Part shown: piece by piece, positions 1 to 12,300 of the stretch
How positions within the stretch are numbered: the first letter of the stretch is position 1
Layout of the letters: every line of letters begins with the position of its first letter
Source: Chrysaora quinquecirrha
Lineage: Eukaryota > Cnidaria > Scyphozoa > Semaeostomeae > Pelagiidae
Length of the DNA stretch: 64,000 nt
Direction of reading: 5' to 3'
Assembly: GCA_014526335.1 (NCBI GenBank)
Contig: JACTAT010000014.1
Span: 5,419,840 to 5,483,839 of the forward strand
The notes under the pieces: model-generated
Databases searched by the model: none
What the model was told of the DNA's origin: nothing
What the model saw: only the letters and a program-made list of their open reading frames with translations
Translations under genes and position numbers: made by a program

Positions 1-1444
1 AATAGAGAAGAGAAGGGGAAATGGGGGCACATGGGGGAAAATGCCCCACAGTCAGTGTGACAAAAAGGCCCTGAAAAGCACAATTCATCGGAGATTCATC
101 ATCATCAACCAAACTGTGTGTTTTGGCACAGAGTCTTCTTTATTTGCAAAACTTCATTCGCTTCAGATAGAAACAACCGAATCACAGATTTCACTCTTAC
201 TTGTTTACAGGATGCAATTTTCATAAAAAGACCAAACAAAACTTTAAATAGAACTACGAAGAAACAACAACGAAATAAAGTTTCACAATTAGCTATTATT
301 TCAAGTTCAAATTCGAGGGGGAGACGGAGTTTCAAAGTTTGTTAAAATTGGAATTTGCGAATGCTAGCAACACTCAGGTCTTCGGTTGGCATTTGAATTC
401 TTTAAAGTTAAAGAAGGGTGTCGTAATCGAATTTTAGCGAAGAGATCTTATTAGTTTAAAGATCAATAAACGATGGTGAATAAGTTTAGTTTGGTAGATT
501 GCTAGTTAGGATCTGAAGAGCAACGAAGGACTCGTAAATACATAAGAAGCACCGATACAATTAAAAAGAAGATTTAAAGTATATCGAGTAGCTTGAGGAG
601 TAGCTAGTTACACTCATGTAACGAAATAATGAAAACAAAAAACTGAATAGCAAAAAAAGATTCGCTGACAGATGTTTAAAACTAAAGAATTTATTTGGTT
701 TAGAAATGGAATAGGCTTAGAGAAAAAGAGAGCAAAACCAAAAGAGAATTCTTCTAATCCTTACCGAACTCCACCGGTCTCAACACAAGTCCTAATCTAC
801 CTTTGAGATAGAATTGCCTTGGTTTTAATGATTTAAGTCGCGTAGCATTCGTGTTGGTGGAATTCATCGCGTAATTGAAAGCAAGAGATTGTGTCTCTCA
901 GCTCTCTTTCTAATCTACCGCTGCAGTTTCATCAAAAACTATCAAAAGCAATCGTAAGAATTGAGACTTGTCGTGTAAATATTCAACCGAGATCTCTTTC
1001 TTCAATCTTCAGACTTCGCATTTCTGTTCCATGCAGCAAGCCCCACAATACCAACCATCTGCCAAAGCATAACAGAACAAAATATGACCAACTAAATGCT
1101 ACCAACGAAACAAACGAAAACAGATTTATTATTAGAGTAACAGCTGTCTTCTCTACGTAGATTAGAGGTCTGAGACGAGCACAAGTTATTTCCTTTTGCT
1201 TCTGCCGAATGTTATTAAACTTTTCGTGTCCATGTTCATTCATTTTTAAACTCCAGCACAGAAGGACCTCCATTGAAAGACACGCCGACAAAGGATATCC
1301 CCAAACAACGGACAAATACTTCATTCGATGTAAAGAATGAACCTCCACACAGCGGACACGTCTCTACAGCGGACACGTCTCTAAAACGGACAAAAACATT
1401 GCTTGATCAAGCGATTGTTACTTTGAGGTTCAATCGCATACTTT
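1..1444. other. Gene-free stretch, no supported feature
   Basis: Short open frames occur on both strands but none shows recognisable protein similarity, splice-phase continuity or a plausible domain. AT-rich non-coding sequence is the best description. Confidence 0.5.
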
Positions 1445-1905
1445 GGCAATGATGAGCGATGATAGATGGTGATGATGATGATGCTACTGCTGCTGATGAT
1501 GATAGTGACGATAACGAAGATGATGAGGACATTATGCCGACGACAATAATAATAATGATGACGATAATGACTACTGTATAATGATGTTGTTGTTCATGAT
1601 GATGACGGTGTTTATGATGAGGTCTATTAGGATGATGATCGATGATTATGGGAATGATGCTGATGATGATGATATTGATAACGCGGATGATAATGATGAT
1701 GATAATGATGATCATTTTGATTATGATGATGATGACGATAATAATAATAATTATTATTATGAGATAATGAACAAGAAGAGGATCATAGATAATGATGATG
1801 ATGATGATTATTATTATTAGGAGATCAAGATGAAGAAGAATAAGATGATAGATAATGGTGATGATTATGATGCTGAAGATGACGACGACGATGACGTGAT
1901 GATAA
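1445..1905. repeat. Degenerate GAT/TGA trinucleotide repeat tract
   Basis: About 460 bp made almost entirely of GAT, GAC and AAT triplets. It reads as poly-Asp/Asn on one strand and poly-Ile/Ser on the other, which explains the open frames across it. There is no start context, splice site or non-repetitive coding portion. Confidence 0.85.
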
Positions 1906-2084
1906 CCTTATCTACAAAATGGATGCATACAGGTCCCATAGTGGACATCCAGTAACCTGCAGAACCAGCAGGTGCAGGATGTCACACCTTAAGGGAATCA
2001 AGATCAAGATCCCTTTACAGCATTCCTTTACTTTCAAACTAATGATCTCCACGAGCCAACAACTGCACAAAGATTGAAGTGAAA

Positions 2085-3929
2085 CTTCAAATAGACCCCT
2101 TTCACAATTAATTATAACAGCGAGGCCGCGAATCTGAAACGAGGCTAACGTTGTTCCAGAAAACCTTAGCATGAACGCGTGAATGGTGGAAAGGTCTGTG
2201 CGCCTATGATTAAGTAATTATACATTTCACTCGTAAATTTGGTACAGTTCAGCTCTTTTCTTGTCAAGAACAGGTATTTAGAATGTCTTAGAGCCATAGA
2301 TATAAAGTGATTAGTGAAAATTCTGTTGCTGTATATGATATTTCGTGGTGTAGGCTAGGCCACTCTCAAGCCTGCCCATTGACTGGTCTTACACCTCGCA
2401 TGGGGTTTACATGCGCAAAATTTTGTCGAATAAAGCTGAGAAAAGAGAGTTTAATTGAAAATGATCAATTTTTCTAATAGGAAGATGTTATTTGGTGTAT
2501 ACGCACTTCTAGGGTGGGTTATGACGTGTCATTAGAGGGATGTTTTGACTAATATGGTACACATGCAATAGTGGGAGGGGCTATTATGTGTAACTGGAGG
2601 GGTGTTTTTGCGTTATATGGTGCACATGCATTAGTGGGAGGGGTTATTATGTGTAATTGGAGGGGTGTTTTTGCCTTATATGGTGCATACACACTTCTAG
2701 GATGGGTTGTTATGTGTGATTGGAAGGGTGCTCTTGCCTTATATTGTGCATACCCTTTTCTGGGGTGGGTTATTTTGTGTGATTTGAGGAATTTTTTGCC
2801 TTTTATGGTTCATATGCATTAGTGGGAGGGGCTATTTTAGGTCATTGGAAGGGTAGTTTTTTTGCCTAAAATGATGCATATGCACTTCTAGGACAGGTTG
2901 CTATGTGTGCTGGTTACTATGCACTGCACTACTGTACTATGGTGCAGCATATAAGGAGAAACCACACCATCCAAGACACATAATAGCCCCTCCCACTATT
3001 GCATATGCACCATATAAGGCAAAAACACCCCTCCAATTACACATAATAGCCCCTCCCACTATTGCATATGCACCATATAAGGCAAAAACCCCCCTCCAAT
3101 TACACATAATAGCCCCTCCCACTAGTGCATGTGCACCATATAAGGCAAAAACACCCCTCCAATTACACATAATAGCCCCTCCCACTCCCACTAATGCATG
3201 TGCACCATATAAGGCAAAAACACCCCTCCAATTACACATAATAGCCCCTCCCACTAGTGCATGTGCACCATATAAGGCAAAAACACCCCTCCAATTACAC
3301 ATAATAGCCCCTCCCACTAGTGCATGTGCACCATATAAGGCAAAAACACCCCTCCAATTACACATAATAGCCCCTCCCACTAATGCATGTGCACCATATA
3401 AGGCAAAAACACCCTCCAGTTACACATAATAGCCCCTCCCACTATTGCATGTGTACCATATTAGTCAAAACATCCCTCTAATGACACGTCATAACCCACC
3501 CTAGAAGTGCGTATGCACCAAATAACATCTTCCTATTAGAAAAATTGATCATTTTCAATTAAACTCTCTTTTCTCAGCTTTATTCGACAAAATTTTGCGC
3601 ATGTAAACCCCATGCGAGGTGTAAGACCAGTCAATGGGCAGGCTTGAGAGTGGCCTAGCCTACACCACGAAATATCATATACAGCAACAGAATTTTCACT
3701 AATCACTTTATATCTATGGCTCTAAGACATTCTAAATACCTGTTCTTGACAAGAAAAGAGCTGAACTGTACCAAATTTACGAGTGAAATGTATAATTACT
3801 TGTAATCATAGCCGCACAGACCTTTCCACCATTCACGCGTTCATGCTAAGGTTTTCTGGAACAACGTTAGCCTCGTTTCAGATTCGCGGCCTCGCTGTTA
3901 TAATTAATTGTGAAAGGGCTCTATTGAAG
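2085..3929. mobile_element. Fold-back (long inverted repeat) transposable element
   Basis: The sequence from about 2085 to 2560 returns as its reverse complement at about 3440 to 3929. Both arms contain the block CACAATTAATTATAACAGCG and its complement near the outer ends. The centre holds 63-bp tandem repeats in opposite orientation on the two sides: a few copies at 2565-2820 and eight at 2981-3430. Long inverted arms around tandem repeats are the architecture of fold-back elements. No transposase frame is present, so it is non-autonomous. The arms differ by scattered substitutions, so the insertion is not brand new. Target-site duplication was not resolved. Confidence 0.85.
2981..3430 (+). 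repeat. 63-bp tandem repeat array inside the fold-back element
   Basis: The repeat start TAATAGCCCCTCCCACTA recurs at 2981, 3044, 3107, 3170, 3239, 3302, 3365 and 3427. Spacing is 63 bp apart from one 69-bp and one 62-bp step. Because 63 is divisible by three, a 174-codon repetitive open frame arises by chance and should not be called a gene. Confidence 0.9.
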
Positions 3930-6502
3930 CGCATACTGAATACAGTAGACATCAAGGAGCGCCAGTATACTGTTGCGCAGCCTCATAACAATGCTTTCTT
4001 TTGATCAAAATACAATGTATCAACGTGTGGCTACAGTACAGAACGGGGGCACTGTACTGACCAATAAGGCATTCGAGGTAGCTGTTAAAACAGAGGATTT
4101 CTAAGGGATTTCTAGGACAGCAATAAGTTTCCCGTAAGGGCGCACGAGGTTTTCTCAGAGGTGGTTTGGCTCAGACAGAGCGCCAGAACGTCACTGCAAA
4201 TGTTGTTTGACATAGGAACAGGAATCTTGACGACCGGGGTGCATCCACCTGTCCAATCTTCAAACAGATGCACGGCATGGAATTCACAATGAGATAAAGA
4301 GATTTCTAAGGGATTTCCACAGAAAACCAAGATTTCCAGCAACGATGCACCAGGCCACCAGATTTCCAATGAATTCACTGGCCCCTCGGTGCAGAACATT
4401 GGTTGGTAACTAACAGCATCAGGAATTTGATTGAGGGGCATTTCGAAAAGCCGTATAAAACTTCCATTTCGACAAAAAGAATTTTAAAGGGATTTCCATA
4501 GCGAAACTGGATTTCTAACAACGCTTTATCAGATTTGCAAGGAGTGAATCCTTCACTATGATTTGATATTGGATCTGAAGAAATCATACAACTCTTCCGG
4601 CATAAAAGAAATTTTCCAACTTACCAAACGAAAACGAAATCATTTTCGATGGATTACTTGATTCGTTCATCGTAGATGACTGATTTGAGGTTCTTTCTGC
4701 GTTTCCACGTGGGATGATTTTCTTAAATTTAAGCTTCAGTCTTGGAAACAAGCTACTATCAAGTTGTGCAGCCATGCTGGATCTGATTAACAAAATAATA
4801 AAATGCGAGAAAAGCACACAGTCCTCCGCTAAACCAACAGAGCAAGAAGAGGCAATATCGAAACTGTTGGCAAAACAACAATCTGAACACCACTCAATTG
4901 CGTTTTCAAGCAAACAAAGAAGCGCAATTAGAATAATACAAGGACAAGGAAATGATAAATTACTTGTGACAGCAATCAAATCTGGCCCTTCTACTTGGAA
5001 AACAACATCAAAGCATAGTAACAAAGAAAGGGGAAAGTGTTTATCATTTTAACATTTGATTTTTGATTGGTTTTATATTTATTACTGATTATTTAGAATT
5101 TATTGCAGGGTTTCAATGATATGATACTTTTGAATTCTTTAGGAACATCCACAACAGCATTTGGAATGCGTAGAGGATTCCTAGTAGAAGATGTAGGCAA
5201 TATGGAATGCTCTCATTTTGCAGATTATGGAAGGCTTTACTTCTCTAATTCAAAAACAGTAAAATCATTTAAACCCATGCAAATTCTGAACAAAAATCAC
5301 AAAAGCTTTCTCTCTCTATCCTGCTGTGTAGACCCTTGATCAAAGCTGAAATCATATTCACCACTCACTTGACTTAAAATCCAAGCTCCTCCCCTCTCAA
5401 AACTGCCAATATTTTCAAGCACACAACATGTGATGAAATATACTTTATGGGCATTTTAATGATCCAGTGATAAAGATCTTATTTGCAAGCAAATTAACTG
5501 GAAATTGCACATTACATCCAAATATTGGAATTCAATTTGCCAAATACGTAGTTGTGTAGGTATCATTCCAAAACAGCCAACATCAAAAGCATGGATGGAA
5601 AACTAATGCCACAAGGCAATATTTCCTTATGAAGCAAGAAGCTTTCTGAAACATCTCTAAAACAGAAATGTACAATACTGTTTATGAAACAACTGGTTTT
5701 GCTTTGAAAACCTTGCATGCTTCAAGAGCTCTCGGAGAAGTGTTCAGTGCTTATGTTAACTAAATTTTGAAAAGACTTCACCAATTTAGAGAAATACTTT
5801 TTCTATAGAAGTTGTACAGTATGGTGCTCACCAGCATTGAATTGAAGGTGCTGTGGCATTGTGGTCAAATCTAGAGAGCTAGTCGTGTCAAGCAAGGAGC
5901 ATTTCACTCTTAAAAAGATGTGCAAGATTTTTAGTAAAACAAAAGGATTTCTAAGGGATTTCCTTGAAAACAATAGGTTTTCGATTGAGGGTGTACAAGA
6001 TTTTTAAGGAGTCAATCACCCATCAGTGTCAAGAGCTTGGGACAGCAAAGTGTCATGCCCCTTCAAAAAATTTTAGACCTGAACCCTCAGATTACCAGTG
6101 AATGAATGTGAATTAACTCTAATCTACCAGTGTAGCTCAAATTCTGCAACCGCATCTAACATAATCTGGGCCACTTAAGTTGCATATGCTAAGTGTAATG
6201 GTAAATGTACAAGCTTCTTTGTGGTCCCTGAGTCCAAATGACCATTGCCAGTGGTTGGTAGCTACAGAGGAGTGGGTGGAAACCCTTCCCTAGACAGCTT
6301 AAAAGGAGAGTGGTGCTAGTCCTCTTGATGGCAGTGAGGAGGGGGCAGCTAATAAACACTTGCATGACTAGCAAGACTCTTAGTGGGTGTGGTCATTTGC
6401 AATTTTCCTGAAAAGCAAAGATATGCCCTCTAATTAGGGTGGGGGAGGGGCAAAAAAGGCTCTGCAATAGTAAGTGCAATTCCTTTTCCTGGATCATGTG
6501 TG
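3930..6502. other. Intergenic stretch with weak exon-like segments
   Basis: No gene is recognisable. At 4625-4775 on the minus strand a 50-codon frame starts with Met and ends exactly at a GTAAGT donor. The overlapping plus-strand frame 4774-5052 has a more protein-like Lys/Glu/Gln-rich composition. They cannot both be real and neither resembles a known family. A short motif close to TTTCTAAGGGATTTC recurs near 4097, 4300, 4485 and 5945, probably from an old dispersed repeat. Confidence 0.35.
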
Positions 6503-6745
6503 GAGGGGGGCTTTGGGATTTCACATTTAACCACATTTAACGGGCAACGGGTTTTGCCATTTTTCTAGCCTAGGTTTCGGATATTGTAGTAAAAATGTGC
6601 GGGTTTTCGGGTTTTCAACCTGACAAGGGATGTCAATATGTAAACTTCTAAAAACAGTTGTCGAAACGTAGGTCATCCGGGTTTTCAGGTTTGTCCCAAT
6701 TTTCTTCCGGGTTTTCCGGTTTTGATACCCCCCAAAGCCCCCCTC
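6503..6745. mobile_element. MITE with GAGGGGGGCTTTGGG terminal inverted repeats
   Basis: The left end GAGGGGGGCTTTGGG at 6503 is the reverse complement of the right end CCCAAAGCCCCCCTC ending at 6745. TGTG flanks both sides (6499-6502 and 6746-6749) and is a likely target duplication. The interior repeats GGGTTTTC and related blocks and has no coding capacity. The superfamily is not assigned. Confidence 0.65.
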
Positions 6746-7492
6746 TGTGTGGGAGGAATGTTCACAAGTGAATAATGGTATAATGGCATCATTGCATTGA
6801 AAGAGAGGTATTATCCTTATTTTGTGGTATAATGTACATTTGAAGTGATAACTGATATCAAATTAAGTGCTTTTACGCACGTACCCGCAATAATAATATT
6901 GAAACATTAATACCATTGGTCTCTATTGGTTTCCCTGGCGCCAGTTTGTCTGGGAATTTTGAAATAACGCCGAAAGTAGAACCCAAAACTTGTCTCGATA
7001 TTACTTGCGATTTTTATTGCATAATTTTAAAGGGAGAAATGTATTGATTTAGTTTATGAATATATCAAAACTGGATGAATTATTACGGCGGATATGCTAG
7101 GGGAACTGAATTGGCTTCAGGCCAAAATTTAATATCTTATATGCCCGTTTTGAAGTTGAAATCGTGCTCAAAAAACTTACCAAAGCAAATTCTTTTGCAT
7201 TTTGTTTGATATATTTGCCTTCAAGTTATCACAGTTTTAAGATTGAAAACACGACTAAAAATCTAAAAGCTCTGAGCTTTAAAATGGATGAAATCAGACT
7301 GTTTCATTGAATGAAACAATTTTACATGAAAATCATCATCGCGTCTTGACATGACAATCAATAAAAGAAACTGCTTGCTCGCTCAACTTAGGCCAACAAC
7401 TCAAACTAGATGCTAATTATACAGCAAATAAAACAGGGAAAGGATAACAAATTGGCCAGGTGAAATAGCAAACCCTAATTAAAGTTTCTTAC

Positions 7493-7571
7493 CATGCGAT
7501 GTGACACAAAGAAATGCAGTTAGTCCGAGAAATTTCAAAATAAACATCTTCGGTGCTGAATAGGCCTCCAT
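7493..7571 (-). CDS. Possible orphan first exon encoding a signal peptide
   Basis: A Met-initiated frame of 26 codons on the minus strand contains a typical secretory leader (Met-Phe-Ile-Leu-Lys followed by a Leu/Ala/Val-rich stretch ending Thr-Ser-His). It ends in phase 1 at a GTAAGA donor. I found no convincing downstream exon between here and the fold-back element, so this may be a chance exon-like match or the remnant of a lost gene. Confidence 0.25.
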
Positions 7572-7579
7572 GTTGTCAA

Positions 7580-8720
7580 ACGCTTTGGAAATTGAATGGC
7601 TACAAGTCACGTGACCAATTCTCAAGTTCACACTTTCAAACCAGGGGGTTTCTGCGCAAGTTTTTGCTATTTTGAGTTGCCCCCCCCCCCCAACAAAGAC
7701 AGGGAGAGGCAAATGCAGAATTCCCACCATAGACCTGAAAGTACTAGATCTAGAATTACGCTAACGAGAGTCTAGCGAAAACTCTAAAAATTCATCCAAT
7801 CATATCTATAAGCCATTGTTTTACATGTCATCTTTGCGTTGGCTGGGTGGAAGATTCACAGCTTATGGGGTCATGTTGTAGTCTATGTAGGCTTGTATGC
7901 AACTTCTGTGTACCCAGAGAGTGATATTGGGGTACAAATTTCATTTCCCCATTGCCAGTTCTCTCCCATTTCTCCTAGTTACAGCTGCCGCTAACGTGCG
8001 ACATGCTGCAGTTTTTTCTCTACAAAGAAATAAACTGCTGGCCAATTTAGTATGTCGATGTCGTCTCTGCCATCTGCGAAAAGGAGATTTTTTTCCTTCA
8101 CGACGATTTTCAGTAGCAGAGCTTAGTTCTACTGTCTGCAACCATTGCAAATATTTGTCATTGCGCTTTGTAGCAAACGTCCCTGCAACTTGAATTTCAA
8201 TCCAACCTTTGTGAGCGCAATCTCCAAGTCTCTATTGCACCGTAAAATATCCATTTCAAACAGCCTTGCAATTGCAATTGCAAATCTCCTGAACGCCTTT
8301 ATAAGGTACCATACAGTTGAGAATTACGCAAGCTGCTTAGTTTGTTTCACTGACAAGTCGAATTTGCAGATTTATCAAAAAGAAACGAAGTGATATGGCA
8401 GCAATGTATACTCATATACATTGATAGATACAAAATTTTCTCTTCTACTACAGCATACATTTCTTTAATATTTCGAAATAAAAATATATATAACTACAAG
8501 AAATAAGCAAAGGGACATTGCTCAGCGATGAATACAGCACAAATAAATGGTGACTGGGGTAATTGAGTATTTTTGGTTTTTCGTTGACTGATTTATTTTC
8601 TCTTATATTATAAGAATGTAGCTATTACTATATCCTAAAAGAAAATAAATAGAAATTATCTTAAAATGCAAAATGAAAAAATAACGCTATCAAAAATAGC
8701 TAACATTAACTATTCACTCG
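7580..8720. other. Gene-free stretch
   Basis: Several short overlapping frames on both strands near 7900-8390 lack recognisable features. A poly-C run lies at about 7680-7691. Nothing else is supported. Confidence 0.4.
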
Positions 8721-8724
8721 AGGA

Positions 8725-8970
8725 AATTAGTTCTGGGCTTGATCGAAATGAACCAATCATAGACCAAAGAGGTGCATGGCCATATATGGATCGAAATGAA
8801 CCAATGATGGATCAAGGAAATGTATGACCATATATGGATCGAAATGAACATATGGATCGAAATGAACCAATTAAGACCAAGGAAGTACATGACCATATAT
8901 GGATCGAAATGAACCAATGATGGATCAAGGAAACGTATGACCATATATGGAACGAAATGAATCAATGAAA
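8725..8970. repeat. Minisatellite, about 50-bp unit
   Basis: Copies of a unit beginning CCATATATGGATCGAAATGA start near 8779, 8830, 8893 and 8940, each followed by variants of a motif like ACCAATGATGGATCAAGGAAA. The unit contains a short palindrome CATATATG. The open frame across it on the minus strand is a by-product. Confidence 0.8.
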
Positions 8971-9327
8971 AACAGTATCACTGTATTCTTTGGGTAATTT
9001 ATCTTTAATCTACAGCAAATAGTTCTGCTATTTTCAGCAATTTCCTCTAACGGTAATGCTACAATCAGGTATATTTACAAAGAAAACACAATCCATTATA
9101 ATACACAATGCATCCCCAATACATAGATTATGTATGGCAGAGGCAAATGTGGGTCCCAATGATAACTTCTCAGGAAATATCACTCGTTGTTCTACTAGCA
9201 ATGCAAATGGTTTACAGAATTGGTAGCCTCGCCTTGCAAATGCGCTTTCGACAGCCTCAAAATGGTAGCCCTATAGTACTCCAGCCACCTGCAGATGGCA
9301 TGAATTGAAATAAAGTTCTTAAGAATG

Positions 9328-12300
9328 TTATAAATCAGTTTCAGGAGCTCCACGTGATTTAATTTGATCATAAGACAGAATCCTTTCAGCAGTTCTCTTG
9401 CCTCCCTGTGCTCCTGTAGTAACCGCCATTTTATACGATTTCGGTCTTGAATTGCGCGATAACAATCGATCCCTTGATGGGTTCGACAAAGTAGATGTTT
9501 TTCCGGGGGTGTAATCTTTAACAGGCAATCCTGAAATACGATCTTTCTTTGGCGTGATAGGACGAGTTTTTACAGGAAGTGTGGATCGATCCTTTGCTGC
9601 TGGATTGTAAAACAATTGTTGATGATTTTCAAATGTTTTTATCGACGTTGAATATTTTGTATTATCAGATAAACTATTCCGATTTGATATGATTTTAGCC
9701 GGGGGTCTTGATTTAGTTAAAGAAGGCACTCCAGTAATGAATCCATCATCTTTTGAGTTTTTACGTCCCCTGTCTTAGTTGTATCGTGTTCTTCCTTCGA
9801 TCCGCTCCCGGAGAAGCTTCGACTGCGGCGCACAGGTTTCTTATCATTATCGTCCTTCATTGCGACACCAGTAGAAAAATCGCTTAGAAGATCGAAGCTG
9901 GTTGTTATGTGAGTTCGAGCAGTGTTGTTGTTGTTATTTGCGAATGTATCTTCAGAATATCTGATTTCTTTCACTGAATCGAAGACCGTTGAACTGCGTT
10001 CTTCAAATCGACTCGTCTGGATAATCACTTGCTCATTTGACGACGCCAAATTGTCCGAAGAATCATCGGACAGTCCGATACCTGAGCTTGTAGTTGAGTC
10101 GGATCTTTTCATTGAGTTGAGTTCCTCCATGGCTAAAAACAAAAAAGGATTGACTTTCAGAATTCAAAACGCTTTTTAGAAAAAGTTAACGTAAGACTTT
10201 GGTAGTACATTTTACTTCGATCCTAAACATTTAAGTACGTCTCCCCTATATTACAGCATTGACTTGACCGTACGCCAGGCTTATGTAGACACTGCGCACA
10301 GTCAGAACTAGTTTTCTATTGCTAATCGGCAATTTGTGGAACTAATTTAAAGCAACCGACCTGTGGACGTATGAGGATTGGAAACGATTTTGCAACTGTT
10401 CCTCTTTGACGGCAACTAGTCGGCGTGCATTTACAGAAAGTTGGGCATGTTGTACTTCTTTGATTTGTTGACAACTGATTCCCGTCATGTCGACCTGAGC
10501 ACTCTTGCGACGGCGATCAATTTCCTATAAGTTCTGGCTATTTGTTGACATCCAGACACATGTACTGTAAGCAGTTGCAACTAGTTGGCGTTAGTTCTAT
10601 CGCATTGTAAGCCTGGCATTAAAGCAGGCAAGAGTAGGAGCAAAGTTGGTGCCGAATGATTTGGAAAACAAGGCTATTTTTTGAAGCTATGTGCCAAACT
10701 TAAACTGTGGAATCCCTTTTACAAAAGTAATGATGCTTTGATGCCAGCTTCTTTATTTGCTTAGCAGTATAATAAAAGACTTACAGAGCTGTTGGAAATC
10801 ATTTTCTTTTGAACAAAGTTCTTCATATTCACGAAGTCTTGATCTGAGTTTTGCTTTTTTCTTTTTCAATTTTATACACAATTCTGCTCTTTTCATCGCG
10901 TCAATAAATTTCACAACCAGCCTACCAATAAAAGAAATAATTGTAAAGTTATTCACGTCAAGCAACAACATAATTGACGAGGGGATATATAGGACTTAAG
11001 CGGTCAGAAGCCACCTGAAACTTGGGTACGTTAAGTGAAACAAGTGCGTCTTGTTGTAGGTTAAGACAGGCTATGAGCCAGCACGATTGCAAAGTTAAAA
11101 CAGGTACATAGCAATATCACATTAGAAATTAAAGGGAAAGAGTTAACTAAAAAGTACAGTAGTCCAGAATTACAGGGGAAAGCTCTTAAGAGAAATAGAC
11201 GGACTAGAATAGCACAGTAGAATAAAAACATCCCAGAAGTAAGAGTAGATATGCAGTAATTGAAAGACAGAAGCAGCCATAATAAGAAAGGGAAAAGGAT
11301 GGAGACATTTAGAGGCTGTGGACGTGAAAGATGCAAGAAGAAAGAGAAGAGGAAGACGAGCAAAATAAAGGAAGGGAAGAGAGAGGAAACCAAGGGTCAT
11401 GCTAAGAGGGTCACGCTAAGAGGGTCATGATGACTGCTTATTCAAAGGCTTTCGGCTGAGATCTTTTGAAAGATCGTGGGCTGGAAATTCGTCAGGATTA
11501 CTGACCCTAAGCCTACATCCTTCCCCTTTCGATTCCTTTGACGACGATGAGTACCCAGACTACAACCTCTTGAATATCGGTCTGGGAATGCTAGCAGCAG
11601 GTCCATCACTGCACGAATCCCTGACCCGTGTTTACATAATAAGGGTTGTTTTCTTGCTAGTGGGTGAAGCGTGCAGGTGGCGCAGAGAGCTTAAAATGTT
11701 GAAGGGGGGAATCGTAATGACGAGAGATGGAAAGGAAGAGAACATTGGACTTGATTATCGCAGAAACAGGCAAAGGAGGTCTATGGGAAGAAAATATGAG
11801 CTTGAACAAGGCAATGAACAAGAAGAACAGTAAGATAAAAAGAGCAGATTAAAAACAATTCAATATACTCACAATAACTCTCTATCAGAATTCTTTATTA
11901 CATTAACTAACTGAGCATGATCTTTATTGTTAACTTCTTCTCCGTCAATCTCGACAATAACATCACCTAAGTAATGAACAATAAACTACCTTATTAAAGA
12001 AGCAATGCAGATTGGATCTCTTATAACTTGTTGGTTCTGACTTCTTTTCTGCATTTCATGTACGATTACTTCTGTACTCTTCAGTATCCAAAGAGTGAAG
12101 CTTAACAGAGAGGGGTCTTGGGGGCTTAATAAAAAGGGGGTCGTATTTCAACTTTAAAGAAGGGAGCTTGGTAGAGAGGGGGTCTTGGGGGCTTGATAAA
12201 GAGGGGGTCATATTTCAACTTGAAAGAAGGGGGCTAAATAGAGAGGTGGGCTTATTTCCAAGTTTCATTTGCAAGAGAGGGTGTCTTAAAAGAGAGAGAG

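Noticed and set aside
1407..1820. Acidic Asp-rich and Ile-rich proteins
   Set aside because: GAT trinucleotide repeat artefacts.
2905..3429. Plus and minus 147-174-codon repetitive proteins
   Set aside because: The 63-bp tandem unit is a multiple of three, so frames stay open in both strands by arithmetic.
2981..3430. CRISPR-like array
   Set aside because: Repeats are contiguous with no unique spacers, and this is animal DNA.
4584..5052. Overlapping plus and minus frames of 112 and 146 codons
   Set aside because: No recognisable family. One has a good donor and the other better composition, so neither is called as a gene.
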